The notes: generated from the sequence alone by a model not told the origin. Shown: positions 25,801 to 34,574, counted from the first letter of the stretch. The stretch: 64,000 bases of DNA from Cohnella sp. SGD-V74 (GCF_003001675.1 NZ_PVYW01000012.1:62001-126000); one strand, 5' to 3'. Numbers and translations: made by a program.

Positions 25801-27335
25801 CGGATAACGGGGGCAGTCCGATTACCGGCTACGAAGTGACGGCGATGCCGGGAAACGTGAAGGCAATCGGCTTAAGCAGCCCGATTGCGGTGACGGGTTT
25901 GACGAACGGGACGAGCTACACGTTTACGGTGAAAGCGATCAACGCAGTGGACAAGAGCGAATCGTCGGCCGTATCCAACGCTGTGACTCCGATCGCGCCG
26001 CCGAGCGGTAATAACGGCGGCAGCGACAACGGAAGCGGATCCCCGTCCCAGCCGGCCGAGACTTCGCCTGCTAAGCCTGAAGGCGTCGAAGTGCTCGTCA
26101 ACGGCAAGGCGGAAAATGCGGGAACGGTCACGACCGTGGAAACCGGTGGCCGGCGAGTGACGACGGTTGCCGTCGACGAGGACAAGCTGCGAGAGCGTTT
26201 AGCAGCGGAGGGGGACCGCGCGGTCATCACCATTCCGGTTAATGCTGACAGCGAGACGGTCGTCGGCGAATTGAACGGACGCATGGTGAAAAACATGGAG
26301 GCGCGGCAAGCGGTAGTCGAGATTCGCACGGAGCAAGCTTCCTACACGCTCCCGGCTCTGCAGATCAATATGGACGATCTCGTGAAGCGCTTCGGCGCGA
26401 ATCCGGAGCTCCAGGACATCAAGATCCGCATTGAGATTGCCGTACCTTCCGCGGGGTTGCTGCAGATCGCTTCAGCTTCGGCTTCCGAACAAGGACTGAC
26501 GATCCTTGCGCCGCCGCTGGAGTTCAGCGTGAAAGCCGTCTATGGCGGTAAAACGGAAGAAATTACGACATTCAACGCCTATGTTCAGCGCACGGTGGCG
26601 CTTCCCGCCGGGGTTGATCCGAACCGGATTACAACCGGAGTAGTCATCGATCCGGACGGCGCGGTGCGCCATGTACCGACGAAAATTATTGTGAGGGGCG
26701 GCCAATACTACGCGCAGATCAACAGCTTGACCAACAGCGCCTACTCTGTCGTATGGCATCCGCTGGAGTTCGAGGATGCGGCATCTCACTGGGCGAAGGA
26801 TGCCATTAACGATATGGGCTCCCGGATGGTCGTGAACGGAACTGGCGAAGGCTTGTTCAGCCCGAATCGCTATATTACCCGTGCGGAGTTTGCGGCGATT
26901 CTGATCAGAGGGTTGGGCTTAAAGCCGGACAGCGCTGCAGGGAGGTTCTCCGACGTGAAGACGTCGGACTGGTACAGCGCAGCGATCGGCACGGCTTATG
27001 CATACGGATTGCTGAACGGATATGAGGACGGAACCTTCCGTCCGAAGGAGAACATTACTCGGGAGCAGGCGCTGCGCATGCTGTCCAAGGCGATCGCGCT
27101 GACGAACCTGCAAGCGGGCGCTTCCGACTTGAGCGCGGAGGAGCGGCTGCAAATCTTCAAGGATGCCGACCGGATTTCCGCCTGGGCCGTCAGCGGCGTT
27201 GCTGATAGCGTTAGAGCGGGGCTCGTCTCGGGCAGAGCTTCCGGCGAGCTTGCGCCCAAAGCTTTCATCTCGAGAGCCGAAGTGGCGACTCTGATGCAGA
27301 GGCTGCTTCAGAAGTCGGATTTGATTAATCTATAG
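22833..27335 (+). CDS. Large SLH-anchored surface protein with BNR/propeller repeats, Ig-like and fibronectin-III domains
   Basis: About 1,500 residues. A signal peptide (IKRLSAGILALLLLF ... ASA) is followed by roughly a dozen repeats of the form VAVGxxGTIxxSxDGxxW over the first 600 residues, which should fold as beta-propellers. Then come an Ig-like domain (about nt 25,190-25,470), two fibronectin-III domains (to about 26,000), a Pro/Ser linker, a beta domain, and three SLH motifs (ITRAEF, ITREQA, ISRAEV; nt 26,770 to the end) that bind pyruvylated cell-wall polymer. No catalytic motif seen; adhesion or polymer binding is likely. ATG 22833 lacks a ribosome site; an ATT at 22872 has AAGGAG 8 bases upstream and begins directly at the signal peptide. 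Confidence 0.85.
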   Translation: MDSKILVSEGECPIIRSIKRLSAGILALLLLFMELASPMPASADSTDSPYTWNVRSPLPGASSLMDVVFTNGIFIAVGTGGTIVASSDGIEWQTRSSGIEKYLAAIAHSDDILVAAGEGGTIVTSEDSSVWTSRASGVVNNLRAVAYGNSLFVAVGDSGAIVTSPDGKAWTKVQSSPATSHLMGVTYHPNVGFVAVGYQGTVLTSSNGSDWTIQNSGVASNLSITDVVYGDSGFTAVGLSGTILASDDGTSWESKTSPLVRHYYGVNSVNGNLVISGGNATLVGSQDGDSWIDRNISIPYKSQISLRAAAYGNGIYTAVGDWGTIMTSADAVNWIQRNKGTGYGLNDVAYHDGTYVTVGENGVILASSDGKEWTFRSSDVGQTLNGVVFGDGIFMAVGYRGTQVISSDGETFEVQTMQLPNIANISNASVLDVTYGDGAFVAAGGELGGNDLILVSNDKGVNWTQHSLGVANYNRGAAFGNDTFIVVGTLAMGVSKDGGSTWTKLESMKDYYDVAYANGVFVAVGGQGKIATSTDGLTWQLRPQSASVYFRGGVTYADNTFLAVGSEYDVVGNQVVGYRGQVATSPDGINWKVRPAGLDKELLRVVYGGSGFVAVGRNGAIIQSSRDASPVDLSTVGIDVAAGLLTGTTALMEYSLDSTDGTDGTWLTGSTGSTTVVFGPGQDVYVREGANPSNVRKVGSIPAQAPAPSVGTDLSGGLSAAKLTGATTAMEYSLDGGATWHAVTSGIAGGTETIDAGASGADLRVRIAATASLPPSLATGKLNSLTLAITSHPADATASPGGSATFSVQATGVNLTYQWQFDALGSGTFINMPLSTSSSLTLVNLTEQQNGQRFRVVVTGDGGSVTSNAATLTVSAQPGAWTPQTTRGDGEVRLDWSSVAGATKYGVYVTNVPGQYGSEPLATVTSSTYTVTGLNNGTPYYFKLQASDETDILAESAEVKATPATVPGAPTGVTAASGNGQATVSFTAPTDNGGSPITGYEVTAMPGNVKAIGLSSPIAVTGLTNGTSYTFTVKAINAVDKSESSAVSNAVTPIAPPSGNNGGSDNGSGSPSQPAETSPAKPEGVEVLVNGKAENAGTVTTVETGGRRVTTVAVDEDKLRERLAAEGDRAVITIPVNADSETVVGELNGRMVKNMEARQAVVEIRTEQASYTLPALQINMDDLVKRFGANPELQDIKIRIEIAVPSAGLLQIASASASEQGLTILAPPLEFSVKAVYGGKTEEITTFNAYVQRTVALPAGVDPNRITTGVVIDPDGAVRHVPTKIIVRGGQYYAQINSLTNSAYSVVWHPLEFEDAASHWAKDAINDMGSRMVVNGTGEGLFSPNRYITRAEFAAILIRGLGLKPDSAAGRFSDVKTSDWYSAAIGTAYAYGLLNGYEDGTFRPKENITREQALRMLSKAIALTNLQAGASDLSAEERLQIFKDADRISAWAVSGVADSVRAGLVSGRASGELAPKAFISRAEVATLMQRLLQKSDLINL

Positions 27336-27347
27336 CTTTCCGGTCCG

Positions 27348-27382
27348 GCCGTCAGGGAGCCATTCTCCCTGGCGGCTTTTTT
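27348..27382 (+). terminator. Rho-independent terminator after the SLH protein gene
   Basis: GCCGTCAGGGAG pairs with CTCCCTGGCGGC around a 5-base loop, followed by six T. Confidence 0.88.
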
Positions 27383-27450
27383 GCGTGAACAGAGAAGACT
27401 TCGGTGCGTCCGCACAAATTGAACATCTGATCTACGCCGAAAATTTGTTC

Positions 27451-27479
27451 TTGAAACCCCTTACAACCCGTGATATGAT
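27451..27479 (+). promoter_or_regulatory. Promoter of the carbohydrate operon
   Basis: TTGAAA and TATGAT are separated by exactly 17 bases. The transcript would start near 27,486, just ahead of the palindrome at 27504. Confidence 0.7.
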
Positions 27480-27503
27480 GATTCCAGAACAAAGATTCCA
27501 CAA

Positions 27504-27517
27504 TGAACAAATGTTCA
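27504..27517 (+). promoter_or_regulatory. Candidate operator for the SorC-type regulator
   Basis: TGAACA-AA-TGTTCA is a perfect inverted repeat lying just after the expected transcription start and before the regulator gene, suited to autoregulation by roadblock. Related half sites (TTGAACAT at about 27,419 and TTTGTTC at about 27,444) flank the promoter. Confidence 0.5.
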
Positions 27518-27532
27518 GAAGGGGAGGGGGCA

Positions 27533-28513
27533 TTGGGCGTTGTGAATGAAGCAAGTCAAGAAAAGAAGAGATTACTGGTCAAGGTCAGCACGATGTATTA
27601 CATGGACGGGTTGAACCAGCAGGAAATATCGGAGCGCCTCGGCATTTCGCGGCCGCAGATCAGCAGGATGCTCGCCGCCGCCAAGTCGGAGGGGATCGTG
27701 CAGATCAGCATCCGCAATCCGTACTCGGAGGAGCAGACGTACGAGAGAGCGATCGCGGAGACGTTCGGCATCCATGACGTCATCGTCGTGCACGTGCCGG
27801 GCGGGGATCGTCAGGCGATCGACTTGCATGTCGCCCGATCGGCCGCGGCGTTGCTGGAAAGCGCGATCAAGGACCGCGACGTCGTCGGCATTATGGCCGG
27901 TCGCACGATCGCAACCGTCGCCCGCGAAATTCAATTCGTCGGACGCAAGGAAGTGCAGTTCGTGCCGATGATCGGCGGGTTCGGCTCGGACGGAGGAGCT
28001 TGGCACGCTAACACGAACGCGAGGGTGTTCGCGGAGCAGTTCAGGGCGCGTCATCTGCTGCTCAATTCTCCGGCCGTCGTCGCTTCGCCTCAAGCCCGCG
28101 AACTGTTTTTGAATGAATCGGAAATATCCAACGTGCTGGAAAGCGCCAAAAAAGTATCGCATGCGCTGATCGGGATCGGACAAGTATCCGACCAGGCGAC
28201 CATCGTCAAATCAGGCTACTTCAGCGACGAGGAGATGAACGGGGTTCGGGCGAAAGGCGCGGTGAGCAACATCTCCACTTCGTTCCTGAACGAAACCGGC
28301 GAGCGGGTTCACTATAACGGAGAATCACGCATGATCGGACTGTCTATCGACGAAATCAGAGCGATCCCGAACGTGATTGCCGTCGCGACCGGAGACGATA
28401 AAGTCGAAGCGATCGTCGCCGCCCTGCGCGGCAAGTGCATGGACGTGCTCGTCACCGACATGGACACCGCCAAGGGACTGCTCGACTGGCAGAAGAAGCA
28501 TCCTGTCCGCTAA
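27533..28513 (+). CDS. Sugar-binding transcriptional regulator (SorC/DeoR type)
   Basis: About 326 residues. An N-terminal helix-turn-helix (LNQQEISERLGISRPQISRML) is followed by a phosphosugar-binding domain with GIMAGRTI, PMIGGFGSDG and LIGIGQVS, the pattern of SorC-family effector domains such as CggR, DeoR of B. subtilis and LsrR. A TTG at 27533 fits the GGAGG at 27523-27527 better than ATG 27503, which overlaps the palindrome and lacks a ribosome site. It is the first gene of a six-gene uptake operon and probably senses the product of the FGGY kinase. Confidence 0.85.
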   Translation: MGVVNEASQEKKRLLVKVSTMYYMDGLNQQEISERLGISRPQISRMLAAAKSEGIVQISIRNPYSEEQTYERAIAETFGIHDVIVVHVPGGDRQAIDLHVARSAAALLESAIKDRDVVGIMAGRTIATVAREIQFVGRKEVQFVPMIGGFGSDGGAWHANTNARVFAEQFRARHLLLNSPAVVASPQARELFLNESEISNVLESAKKVSHALIGIGQVSDQATIVKSGYFSDEEMNGVRAKGAVSNISTSFLNETGERVHYNGESRMIGLSIDEIRAIPNVIAVATGDDKVEAIVAALRGKCMDVLVTDMDTAKGLLDWQKKHPVR

Positions 28514-28570
28514 GCGGACTGGGATGCGGCAATCCATCCATGTTCACCTATACCAAGGGGGAAGTTCACT

Positions 28571-29497
28571 ATGAAAAAAGGATTCTTAATTATGACAGCG
28601 CTTCTATTGGCCGTCGCTCTGACGGCTTGCGGAGGCAAATCCGGAGGCAAGGACGGTGCGAAGACGATCTCGATCCTGACGCCGTACCTGTCGTCCGTCA
28701 CGACGAACGAGATGGTCGAATCGCTTAAGAAGCAGGCCGCTGACAAAGGCTGGAAAGCAAACGTTGTCGACACGAAAGGCGACATGGGCCAGCTGGCCAG
28801 CCGGATGGAGGACGTCATCTCCTCCAAGACCGACGCGATCGTGCTCGTCAGCACGGATCCGAACCAGTTGAAGAGCCAGATCCAGCGCGCGAAGGACAAG
28901 AGCATTCCGGTATTCGGAGCCGACTCCGGCTACATTGAAGGTATGGTCATGAACGCGACGAGCGACAACAAGGAAATGTCCAAGCTGATCTCCGAGCATC
29001 TGTTCCAGACGATCGGGGACGAAGGCAAGCTCGTTATTCTGACTCACCGTCCGCACCCGGGTGTGCTCGCCCGCACGGTGCAGTTGGATGAGCTGCTAAA
29101 GGACAAGCCGAATATCTCCAAGGTGACGGAGCAGCAAGTCGAAGTGCCGGGACCGATCGAGAACGCTCGCAAACAGATGGAAAGCCTGCTGCTCTCCAAC
29201 AAAGCCGAAGGCTCGATTACCGCGGTATGGGCCGGCTGGGACGAAGCGGCCATCGGGGCGGCGCAAGCGATCGAAGCAGTCGGACGCAAGGACATCGTCG
29301 TGACCGGCATCGACGGCAACAGCCAGGCGGTCGACATGATCAAGAAGGGCTCTCCGCTCGTCGCCACGGTGAAGCAGAACTTCACGGGCATGACCGAGAT
29401 CGTCGTCAAGCAGATCGAGCTCGTGTTCGCGGGCCAGCCGGCCGAAGGCACGGAGCTGTACGCCCCGGCCAGCTTAGTTACGAAAGATAATGGCTAA
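28571..29497 (+). CDS. Sugar ABC transporter substrate-binding lipoprotein
   Basis: The 308-residue protein has a lipoprotein signal with lipobox LTAC at about residue 20, then a periplasmic-binding-protein type I fold (SILTPYLSSVTTNEMVESLK, DAIVLVSTDPNQL, VTGIDGNSQAVDMIKKG) like RbsB and related pentose or polyol binding proteins. It is expected to be anchored to the outer face of the membrane and deliver its sugar to the permease. RBS AAGGGGAAG precedes the ATG. The exact sugar is not deducible. Confidence 0.87.
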   Translation: MKKGFLIMTALLLAVALTACGGKSGGKDGAKTISILTPYLSSVTTNEMVESLKKQAADKGWKANVVDTKGDMGQLASRMEDVISSKTDAIVLVSTDPNQLKSQIQRAKDKSIPVFGADSGYIEGMVMNATSDNKEMSKLISEHLFQTIGDEGKLVILTHRPHPGVLARTVQLDELLKDKPNISKVTEQQVEVPGPIENARKQMESLLLSNKAEGSITAVWAGWDEAAIGAAQAIEAVGRKDIVVTGIDGNSQAVDMIKKGSPLVATVKQNFTGMTEIVVKQIELVFAGQPAEGTELYAPASLVTKDNG

Positions 29498-29557
29498 TAC
29501 TAGCGGCAGAGCGGCGAAAGCCGCTTTGCCCAATTCGCAGAGCAAGGAGGGTTCCCA

Positions 29558-31075
29558 TTGACCCTACTGAAAGTCGCAGGACTCGACAAGGTGTTCGGCC
29601 AGCACTACGCGCTCACCGACGTCGGCTTCGAGATCGAAGCGGGCGAAGTGCATGCGCTCGTCGGCGAGAACGGGGCGGGCAAATCGACGTTCATCAAAAT
29701 TATGACCGGAGTGTACGGGCTTGATGCCGGCACGATCGAATGGAAAGGGCGGCGGGTCGACATCCCGGACCCCGGTGCGTCCCGCAAAATCGGCATTAAC
29801 GTCGTGCACCAGGACCGCCACCTCGTTCCTTCTTTTACCGGCTACGAAAATCTGTTTGTCGGACTGGAATACCCGACGAACAAGTCGTGCATCGGCGTCA
29901 GTTGGAAGCAGATGAAGCGGCGCGCCGAGCAGCTTCGCAGCGACTTCGGCGTTGAGATCGACTTGACCAAGACCGCGGACCGGATGTCTCCTCCCGAGAA
30001 GACGATGCTGGAAATCTTGCGCGCGATGATGCTGGAATGCCAGCTTCTCATTCTCGACGAGCCGACGGCCTCGCTGACCGACCAGGAGGCGGAGAAGCTG
30101 TTCGCCCTGATCGGCCGGCTGACGGCGCAAGGAACGGCCATTCTGTATGTTTCCCACAGGATGGACGAAATTTTCCGCCTTTCCGATCGGATCACCGTAT
30201 TCCGCAACGGCCGGCGTGTCGACACGGTTCTCACCGCGGAGACGGGCAAGGACCAACTAATCCGGCTCATGAGCAACGCCGAGGTGAAGAAGGGGCACAA
30301 GAGATCGAGAAACCGGTCTTCGGGAGAAAAAGTGCTCGAGCTAAGCGGTCTTTCGACGAAGGACGGCAAGGTGAAGGGGACGAGTCTGAACGTGCGCAAG
30401 GGCGAGATCGTCGGCATATTCGGACTGGCAGGAGCCGGACGGACGGAGCTTCTGGAGACGATCTACGGACTCCGGGAGCCGGCGGGCGGCAGCATCTCCG
30501 TAGCGGGCAAGACGATCTCCTCCCCTTCTCCAAGGAACTCGCTGGATAACGGCGTCGTTCTGATTCCCGAGGAGCGCAAGCGCGACGCGCTCGTGCTGGG
30601 CATGTCGATTCGCGAGAATATGACGCTGCCGGTGCTGAAGCGATTCTCGGGATGGCTGAAGCTTCGCTCACGCAAGGAGCGGGCGACGGTCGGCTCCTGG
30701 ATGCAGGAGATGAACGTCAAGGCGGCCGGCTCCGAGCAGGCGGTCGGACAGCTCAGCGGCGGCAACCAGCAGAAGGTCGTGTTCGCCAAGGCGCTGCTGT
30801 CGGATCCGGTGCTGTTCCTGTGCGACGAGCCGACGCAGGCCGTCGACGTCATGACGCGCGAAGAGATTCACCGCCTGCTCAAGGCGCAGGCAGACAAAGG
30901 CTGCGGCGTCCTGTTCGTCTCTTCCGACTTGCAGGAGGTGCTGGATATCGCCGATCGCTTGTACGTCCTGCACGACAGCCGCATCGTAGCCGAATTGGAC
31001 AACGACGGCGTAACGTCCGAGCAGGTGCTCGGATATTGCTACAGTCACGGAAAAGGAAGTGAACACCATGGTTGA
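29558..31075 (+). CDS. Sugar ABC transporter ATP-binding protein (RbsA/XylG type, two ATPase domains)
   Basis: The 505-residue protein uses TTG 29558 behind AAGGAGG. Domain 1 has Walker A GENGAGKST (about residue 36) and a degenerate signature MSPPEKTMLEI with LILDEPTASL. Domain 2 has the usual altered P-loop GLAGAGRTE (about 288) and a full signature LSGGNQQKV (about 398) with LCDEPTQAVDV. This asymmetry is typical of the CUT2 family. Its end overlaps the permease frame. Confidence 0.9.
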   Translation: MTLLKVAGLDKVFGQHYALTDVGFEIEAGEVHALVGENGAGKSTFIKIMTGVYGLDAGTIEWKGRRVDIPDPGASRKIGINVVHQDRHLVPSFTGYENLFVGLEYPTNKSCIGVSWKQMKRRAEQLRSDFGVEIDLTKTADRMSPPEKTMLEILRAMMLECQLLILDEPTASLTDQEAEKLFALIGRLTAQGTAILYVSHRMDEIFRLSDRITVFRNGRRVDTVLTAETGKDQLIRLMSNAEVKKGHKRSRNRSSGEKVLELSGLSTKDGKVKGTSLNVRKGEIVGIFGLAGAGRTELLETIYGLREPAGGSISVAGKTISSPSPRNSLDNGVVLIPEERKRDALVLGMSIRENMTLPVLKRFSGWLKLRSRKERATVGSWMQEMNVKAAGSEQAVGQLSGGNQQKVVFAKALLSDPVLFLCDEPTQAVDVMTREEIHRLLKAQADKGCGVLFVSSDLQEVLDIADRLYVLHDSRIVAELDNDGVTSEQVLGYCYSHGKGSEHHG

Positions 31076-32027
31076 AACGCGTTCCGGCATTTCTTACGTG
31101 CGGCTGATTCGCGCTTACGGCACGGTCGCAGCGGGACTACTGATTATTCTGGCATTTTCCGCGTTGAGTCCGGAGTCGTTCATGACGATCGACAACGCGA
31201 TCAATATTAGCCGTCAGATCTCCTTCCTGGTCATCATCGCCCTGGGAGCTACGCTGGTCATGGCTGTCGGCGAGTTCGACCTGTCGGTCGGCGCGCTCGC
31301 CAGCTTCGGCGGCGTGTTCGCCGCGCAGATGGCGGTCGCGGGCTACCCGATCTGGCTGGCGTTCTTGGCCCCGATGGCAGTCGCGTTCGTCATCGGCTTC
31401 ATTAACGGCTGGATCGTGACGCGCTTTCGCGTCCTCTCCTTCATTACGACGCTGGCGATGGGGACGATCCTCGGAGGGCTTAACTTCCGGCTGACCGGAG
31501 GCGCCACCGTATTCGAGAACATTCCGGACGGTTTCCGTTATCTCGGACAGACCGAATGGGCCGGCATTCCGGTGTTATCCTTCATTATGATTCTGGTCGC
31601 CGTTCTGTTCTGGTACGTGATGTCCCATATGTCTTTCGGTCGCAAGCTTTACGCGATCGGCGGCAACGAATCCGCTTCCCGCGTGGCGGGCGTTCGCGTC
31701 GCCTGGAATAAAAACCTGGCGTTCGCGCTGTGCGGCATGCTGGCCGCCCTGACAGGCATCCTGATGGCTTCCAGGCTGGGGTCCGCGCATCCGACCGGAG
31801 GAGACGGCTTATTCTTGTCCGCTTACGCGGCGGCTTTCCTGGGTATGACTTCCTTTAAGGAAGGCGTTCCGAACATCTGGGGCACCTTCGTCGGCGCGGC
31901 TATTATCGGCATTTTGGCCAACGGGCTGACGATTCTCCAAGTGCCTACGTTTATGCAGGACGTCATTACGGGATGCATCGTCATCGCGGCCGTTCTAATG
32001 CAGAAGCTGGGACGTGGAAATTCATGA
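31068..32027 (+). CDS. Sugar ABC transporter permease (RbsC type)
   Basis: The 319-residue membrane protein has eight to ten hydrophobic helices and CUT2 motifs (LVMAVGEFDLSVGALASFGG, ALGGNESASRVAGVRV, GGDGLFLSAYAAAFLGMTSF). ATG 31068 is chosen with AAGGAAGTG just upstream; an in-frame GTG lies at 31059. It overlaps the ATPase gene by 8 bases and its stop overlaps the next start as ATGA. A single permease gene implies a homodimeric channel. Confidence 0.87.
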   Translation: MVETRSGISYVRLIRAYGTVAAGLLIILAFSALSPESFMTIDNAINISRQISFLVIIALGATLVMAVGEFDLSVGALASFGGVFAAQMAVAGYPIWLAFLAPMAVAFVIGFINGWIVTRFRVLSFITTLAMGTILGGLNFRLTGGATVFENIPDGFRYLGQTEWAGIPVLSFIMILVAVLFWYVMSHMSFGRKLYAIGGNESASRVAGVRVAWNKNLAFALCGMLAALTGILMASRLGSAHPTGGDGLFLSAYAAAFLGMTSFKEGVPNIWGTFVGAAIIGILANGLTILQVPTFMQDVITGCIVIAAVLMQKLGRGNS

Positions 32028-32845
32028 TTCGGACTCTTAAATTGCACAGCCCATTCAACGTAGAAGCTTATCGCACAGCCAAGGAGAGGGAAGAAGCGCT
32101 GCTTCTCGGGTACTTGGTAGCGGGCGACCCGGCAATCGAGGAGTCTTACGAAATGATTCAAGCCAGCGTGCTCGCCGGCATGGACATCATCGAGCTGGGC
32201 GTGCCGAGCCCCGATCCGTTTATCGACGGTGAAGTGATCAAGCGCGCGCATAAGCGCGCCTTGGAAGCGGGGGCCGCAGCTTCGGAAGGCTTGCTGGACC
32301 TGTGGCGGAGAGTTCGCCGCGACGTGTCCAGGCCGATCTGGGCGATGGGGTACCGCAACGAGCTCGTCGAAGAGGGGCTGTACCGCCGGTTGATCGAAGA
32401 GAAGCTGATCGACGCGCTGGTGCTGCCGGATTGCTCGCTGGAGGAGCAGATCCGGATCCAGGAGGAGGTCGGGCCGACCGGGGTCGACGTGATCCGGTTT
32501 ATCAACAGCGGCATGGACGAGGCGACGATTCGCGAAGTGTGCGACGGGGCGACGATTATCTACGCCCAGTCGTACTCAGGGACGACGGGAGACCCGATGG
32601 CGAGCGTTCAAGGATTGGCTGCGCTGTGCGGCCGGATTCGTCCGCATCTGCCGCACGGCCTCGTCGTCGCCGGGTTCGGTCTTCGTTCGCCGGAGTTGGT
32701 CGGGCAAGCGATTCGGGGCGGCTTCGACGGAGCGGTCGTCGGCTCCGTTCTCGTCAGCCGCAGCGAGAACAGGGAGAAGGACTATTTATACCGGCTGGTG
32801 GCGGAGATGAAACTGGAGACGTTGGGCTCCTCGACAAGGGGATGA
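32024..32845 (+). CDS. Tryptophan synthase alpha-like TIM-barrel protein in a carbohydrate operon
   Basis: The 273-residue protein resembles TrpA: it keeps the two catalytic acids of that family in IIELGVPSPDPFIDG (Glu equivalent to E49 and Asp equivalent to D60), and the phosphate-binding end with FGLRSPELVGQ and GAVVGSVLVS. There is no trpB or other trp gene nearby. It is translationally coupled to the permease (ATGA) and followed after four bases by an FGGY kinase. A retro-aldol cleavage or epimerisation of the phosphorylated sugar is a plausible role, in the way that LsrF follows LsrK in AI-2 operons. This is inference; the reaction is unknown. Confidence 0.7.
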   Translation: MIRTLKLHSPFNVEAYRTAKEREEALLLGYLVAGDPAIEESYEMIQASVLAGMDIIELGVPSPDPFIDGEVIKRAHKRALEAGAAASEGLLDLWRRVRRDVSRPIWAMGYRNELVEEGLYRRLIEEKLIDALVLPDCSLEEQIRIQEEVGPTGVDVIRFINSGMDEATIREVCDGATIIYAQSYSGTTGDPMASVQGLAALCGRIRPHLPHGLVVAGFGLRSPELVGQAIRGGFDGAVVGSVLVSRSENREKDYLYRLVAEMKLETLGSSTRG

Positions 32846-32849
32846 GCAG

Positions 32850-34358
32850 ATGAGATACATGGCTTCGTTCGATATCGGCACGACGAACGTAAAGGGCATT
32901 TTGGTCACCGACGATGCCGGCATTTTTCTCGAAAAAAACATAGAGCTCAAGGTGATCCGCCACGGAGATTACGTGGAACAGGACCCGGAGCAATGGTACG
33001 ACGCGGTCAAGCAGATCGCGGCCTCGTGGTTCAAGGTCGGCATCAAGGCCAAGGATATCGGGCTGCTGACGTTCAGCGGGCAGATGCAGGATTGCATTCC
33101 GGTCGGAGACGATCTCCGTCCACTGCGCCCGGCCATCCTGTATTCGGACGGACGGGCCGCGGAGCAGTCGGACAGGCTGCTGTCCGAGTTGGGAGAGCGG
33201 GACATCCACGAGCGGACGATGAACCATATGGACGGATCGCTGACCTTTCCTAAAATATTGTGGCTGAAGGAACGGGAAGAGGAGACGTTCCGAACGGCCC
33301 GCAGCTTCCTGATCAGCTCCAAGGATTATGTCATCGCCCGGTTGACGGGAGCGTGCGTGACCGATCCGACGACCGCCGCGACGACCGGCTGCATGGACGT
33401 TCGCGCCCGCAAGTGGGTCGGCGGCTGGCTGGAGCGCTACGGCGTGGACGCCGGGAAGATGCCCGAGATCGCGCCTTCGGACAGCGTAGTCGGGGTCATC
33501 ACGGCAGAAGGGTCGGCGGAGACGGGGTTCTCCCAGGACACGCCCGTTCTGTGCGGCATCGGCGATGCCGGCGCGGCTACACTGGGAGCGGGCGTGTACG
33601 AGGAGGGCGAGGTATACGCCTACGTCGGCACGACCGGATGGGTCGCCGGCGCTTCCTCCGGCTACATTGACGTGGAGAGCGGCGCGTTTAACCTCGCATA
33701 CGTCGAGGAAGGTCGGCAGATCGCGATCGCCCCGCTGTCCAATGCGGGGAGCGCCCACCAATGGGCGGTAGGCGCGTTCAGTTCCGGAAGCGGGCGTACG
33801 GGCGATCTGATGTCCTATCAGATGTTCGATCGCGGCGTGGAGCAGACGGAGCGGGGCAAGGACGACGTACTGTTCCTGCCGTATCTCAACGGCGAACGCT
33901 GTCCGGTGCAGGATGCGAACGCCTCCGGCTGCTTTATCGGCCTGAAGCCGACAACGACGCGCGAGCGGATGGGCGCGGCGGTGCTAGAGGGCGTGGCATT
34001 TTCGATGCGTCAGGTGCTGGAGCTGGTGACGCCGAAGGACTCCGGCGGCGGCCGGCGCGTGACGCTGATCGGCGGCGGCGCGAAGAGCAAGGCGTGGTGC
34101 CGGATCATGGCCGACGTGTTCGGCTGCGAGCTGGCCGTTCCGAAGGACTCGCAATATTTGCCTTCCCTCGGCGCGGCCGCGCTCGGCTTCCGCCATGCGG
34201 GCTGGAGCGGGGATTACTCGTCGCTCGGGCAAATTTTCAAAGGCTTGAAGGAAGCGGTCGTGTACGCGCCCGACGAGACGCTGCGCGCTTACTACGACCG
34301 CCAATACGAGAAGTACAAGCGAATCTACCCGGCCGTCTCTCCTCTGTTCGCAGAGTGA
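32850..34358 (+). CDS. FGGY-family carbohydrate kinase (xylulokinase-like)
   Basis: The 502-residue kinase begins MRYMASFDIGTTNVKGILVTD, the ATPase phosphate-1 motif of FGGY kinases. It has TFSGQMQDCIPVGDD, DYVIARLTGACVTDPTTAATTG, GIGDAGAATLGAG and the C-terminal GGGAKSKAWCRIMADVFG motif with LPSLGAAALG. It should phosphorylate the imported sugar or polyol. It is the last gene of the operon, four bases after the TrpA-like gene. Confidence 0.87.
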   Translation: MRYMASFDIGTTNVKGILVTDDAGIFLEKNIELKVIRHGDYVEQDPEQWYDAVKQIAASWFKVGIKAKDIGLLTFSGQMQDCIPVGDDLRPLRPAILYSDGRAAEQSDRLLSELGERDIHERTMNHMDGSLTFPKILWLKEREEETFRTARSFLISSKDYVIARLTGACVTDPTTAATTGCMDVRARKWVGGWLERYGVDAGKMPEIAPSDSVVGVITAEGSAETGFSQDTPVLCGIGDAGAATLGAGVYEEGEVYAYVGTTGWVAGASSGYIDVESGAFNLAYVEEGRQIAIAPLSNAGSAHQWAVGAFSSGSGRTGDLMSYQMFDRGVEQTERGKDDVLFLPYLNGERCPVQDANASGCFIGLKPTTTRERMGAAVLEGVAFSMRQVLELVTPKDSGGGRRVTLIGGGAKSKAWCRIMADVFGCELAVPKDSQYLPSLGAAALGFRHAGWSGDYSSLGQIFKGLKEAVVYAPDETLRAYYDRQYEKYKRIYPAVSPLFAE

Positions 34359-34375
34359 GGCTCAGCCGCGGATTC

Positions 34376-34434
34376 AGCCCGGAGCACAGCCGGTCCCGTT
34401 CGGGACAGCCGGCTTGGCCCGGGCTGTTTGGCGT
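34376..34434 (+). terminator. Possible stem-loop after the kinase gene
   Basis: An inner perfect hairpin GTCCCG-TT-CGGGAC is nested within AGCCCGG/CCGGGCT and ends in GTTT. There is no proper T run, so termination is uncertain. The rest of the 256-base gap is GC-rich with no gene seen. Confidence 0.3.
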
Positions 34435-34545
34435 GCGGCTCCGCATGTTCCAAGGCTCCGCCTGGGGCGTGGCTCCAAGGCCAGTTCGCGGCCCTGGGTC
34501 TCTCGAGACGGCTGTGCCCGTCGCCCAATCCGGCACTCGACAACG

Positions 34546-34574
34546 TTAACTCGCTCCCGCAGACGCCGTATACT
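34546..34574 (+). promoter_or_regulatory. Promoter of the peroxiredoxin gene
   Basis: TTAACT and TATACT are separated by 17 bases. An overlapping TATAAT lies 5 bases further on. Confidence 0.5.
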
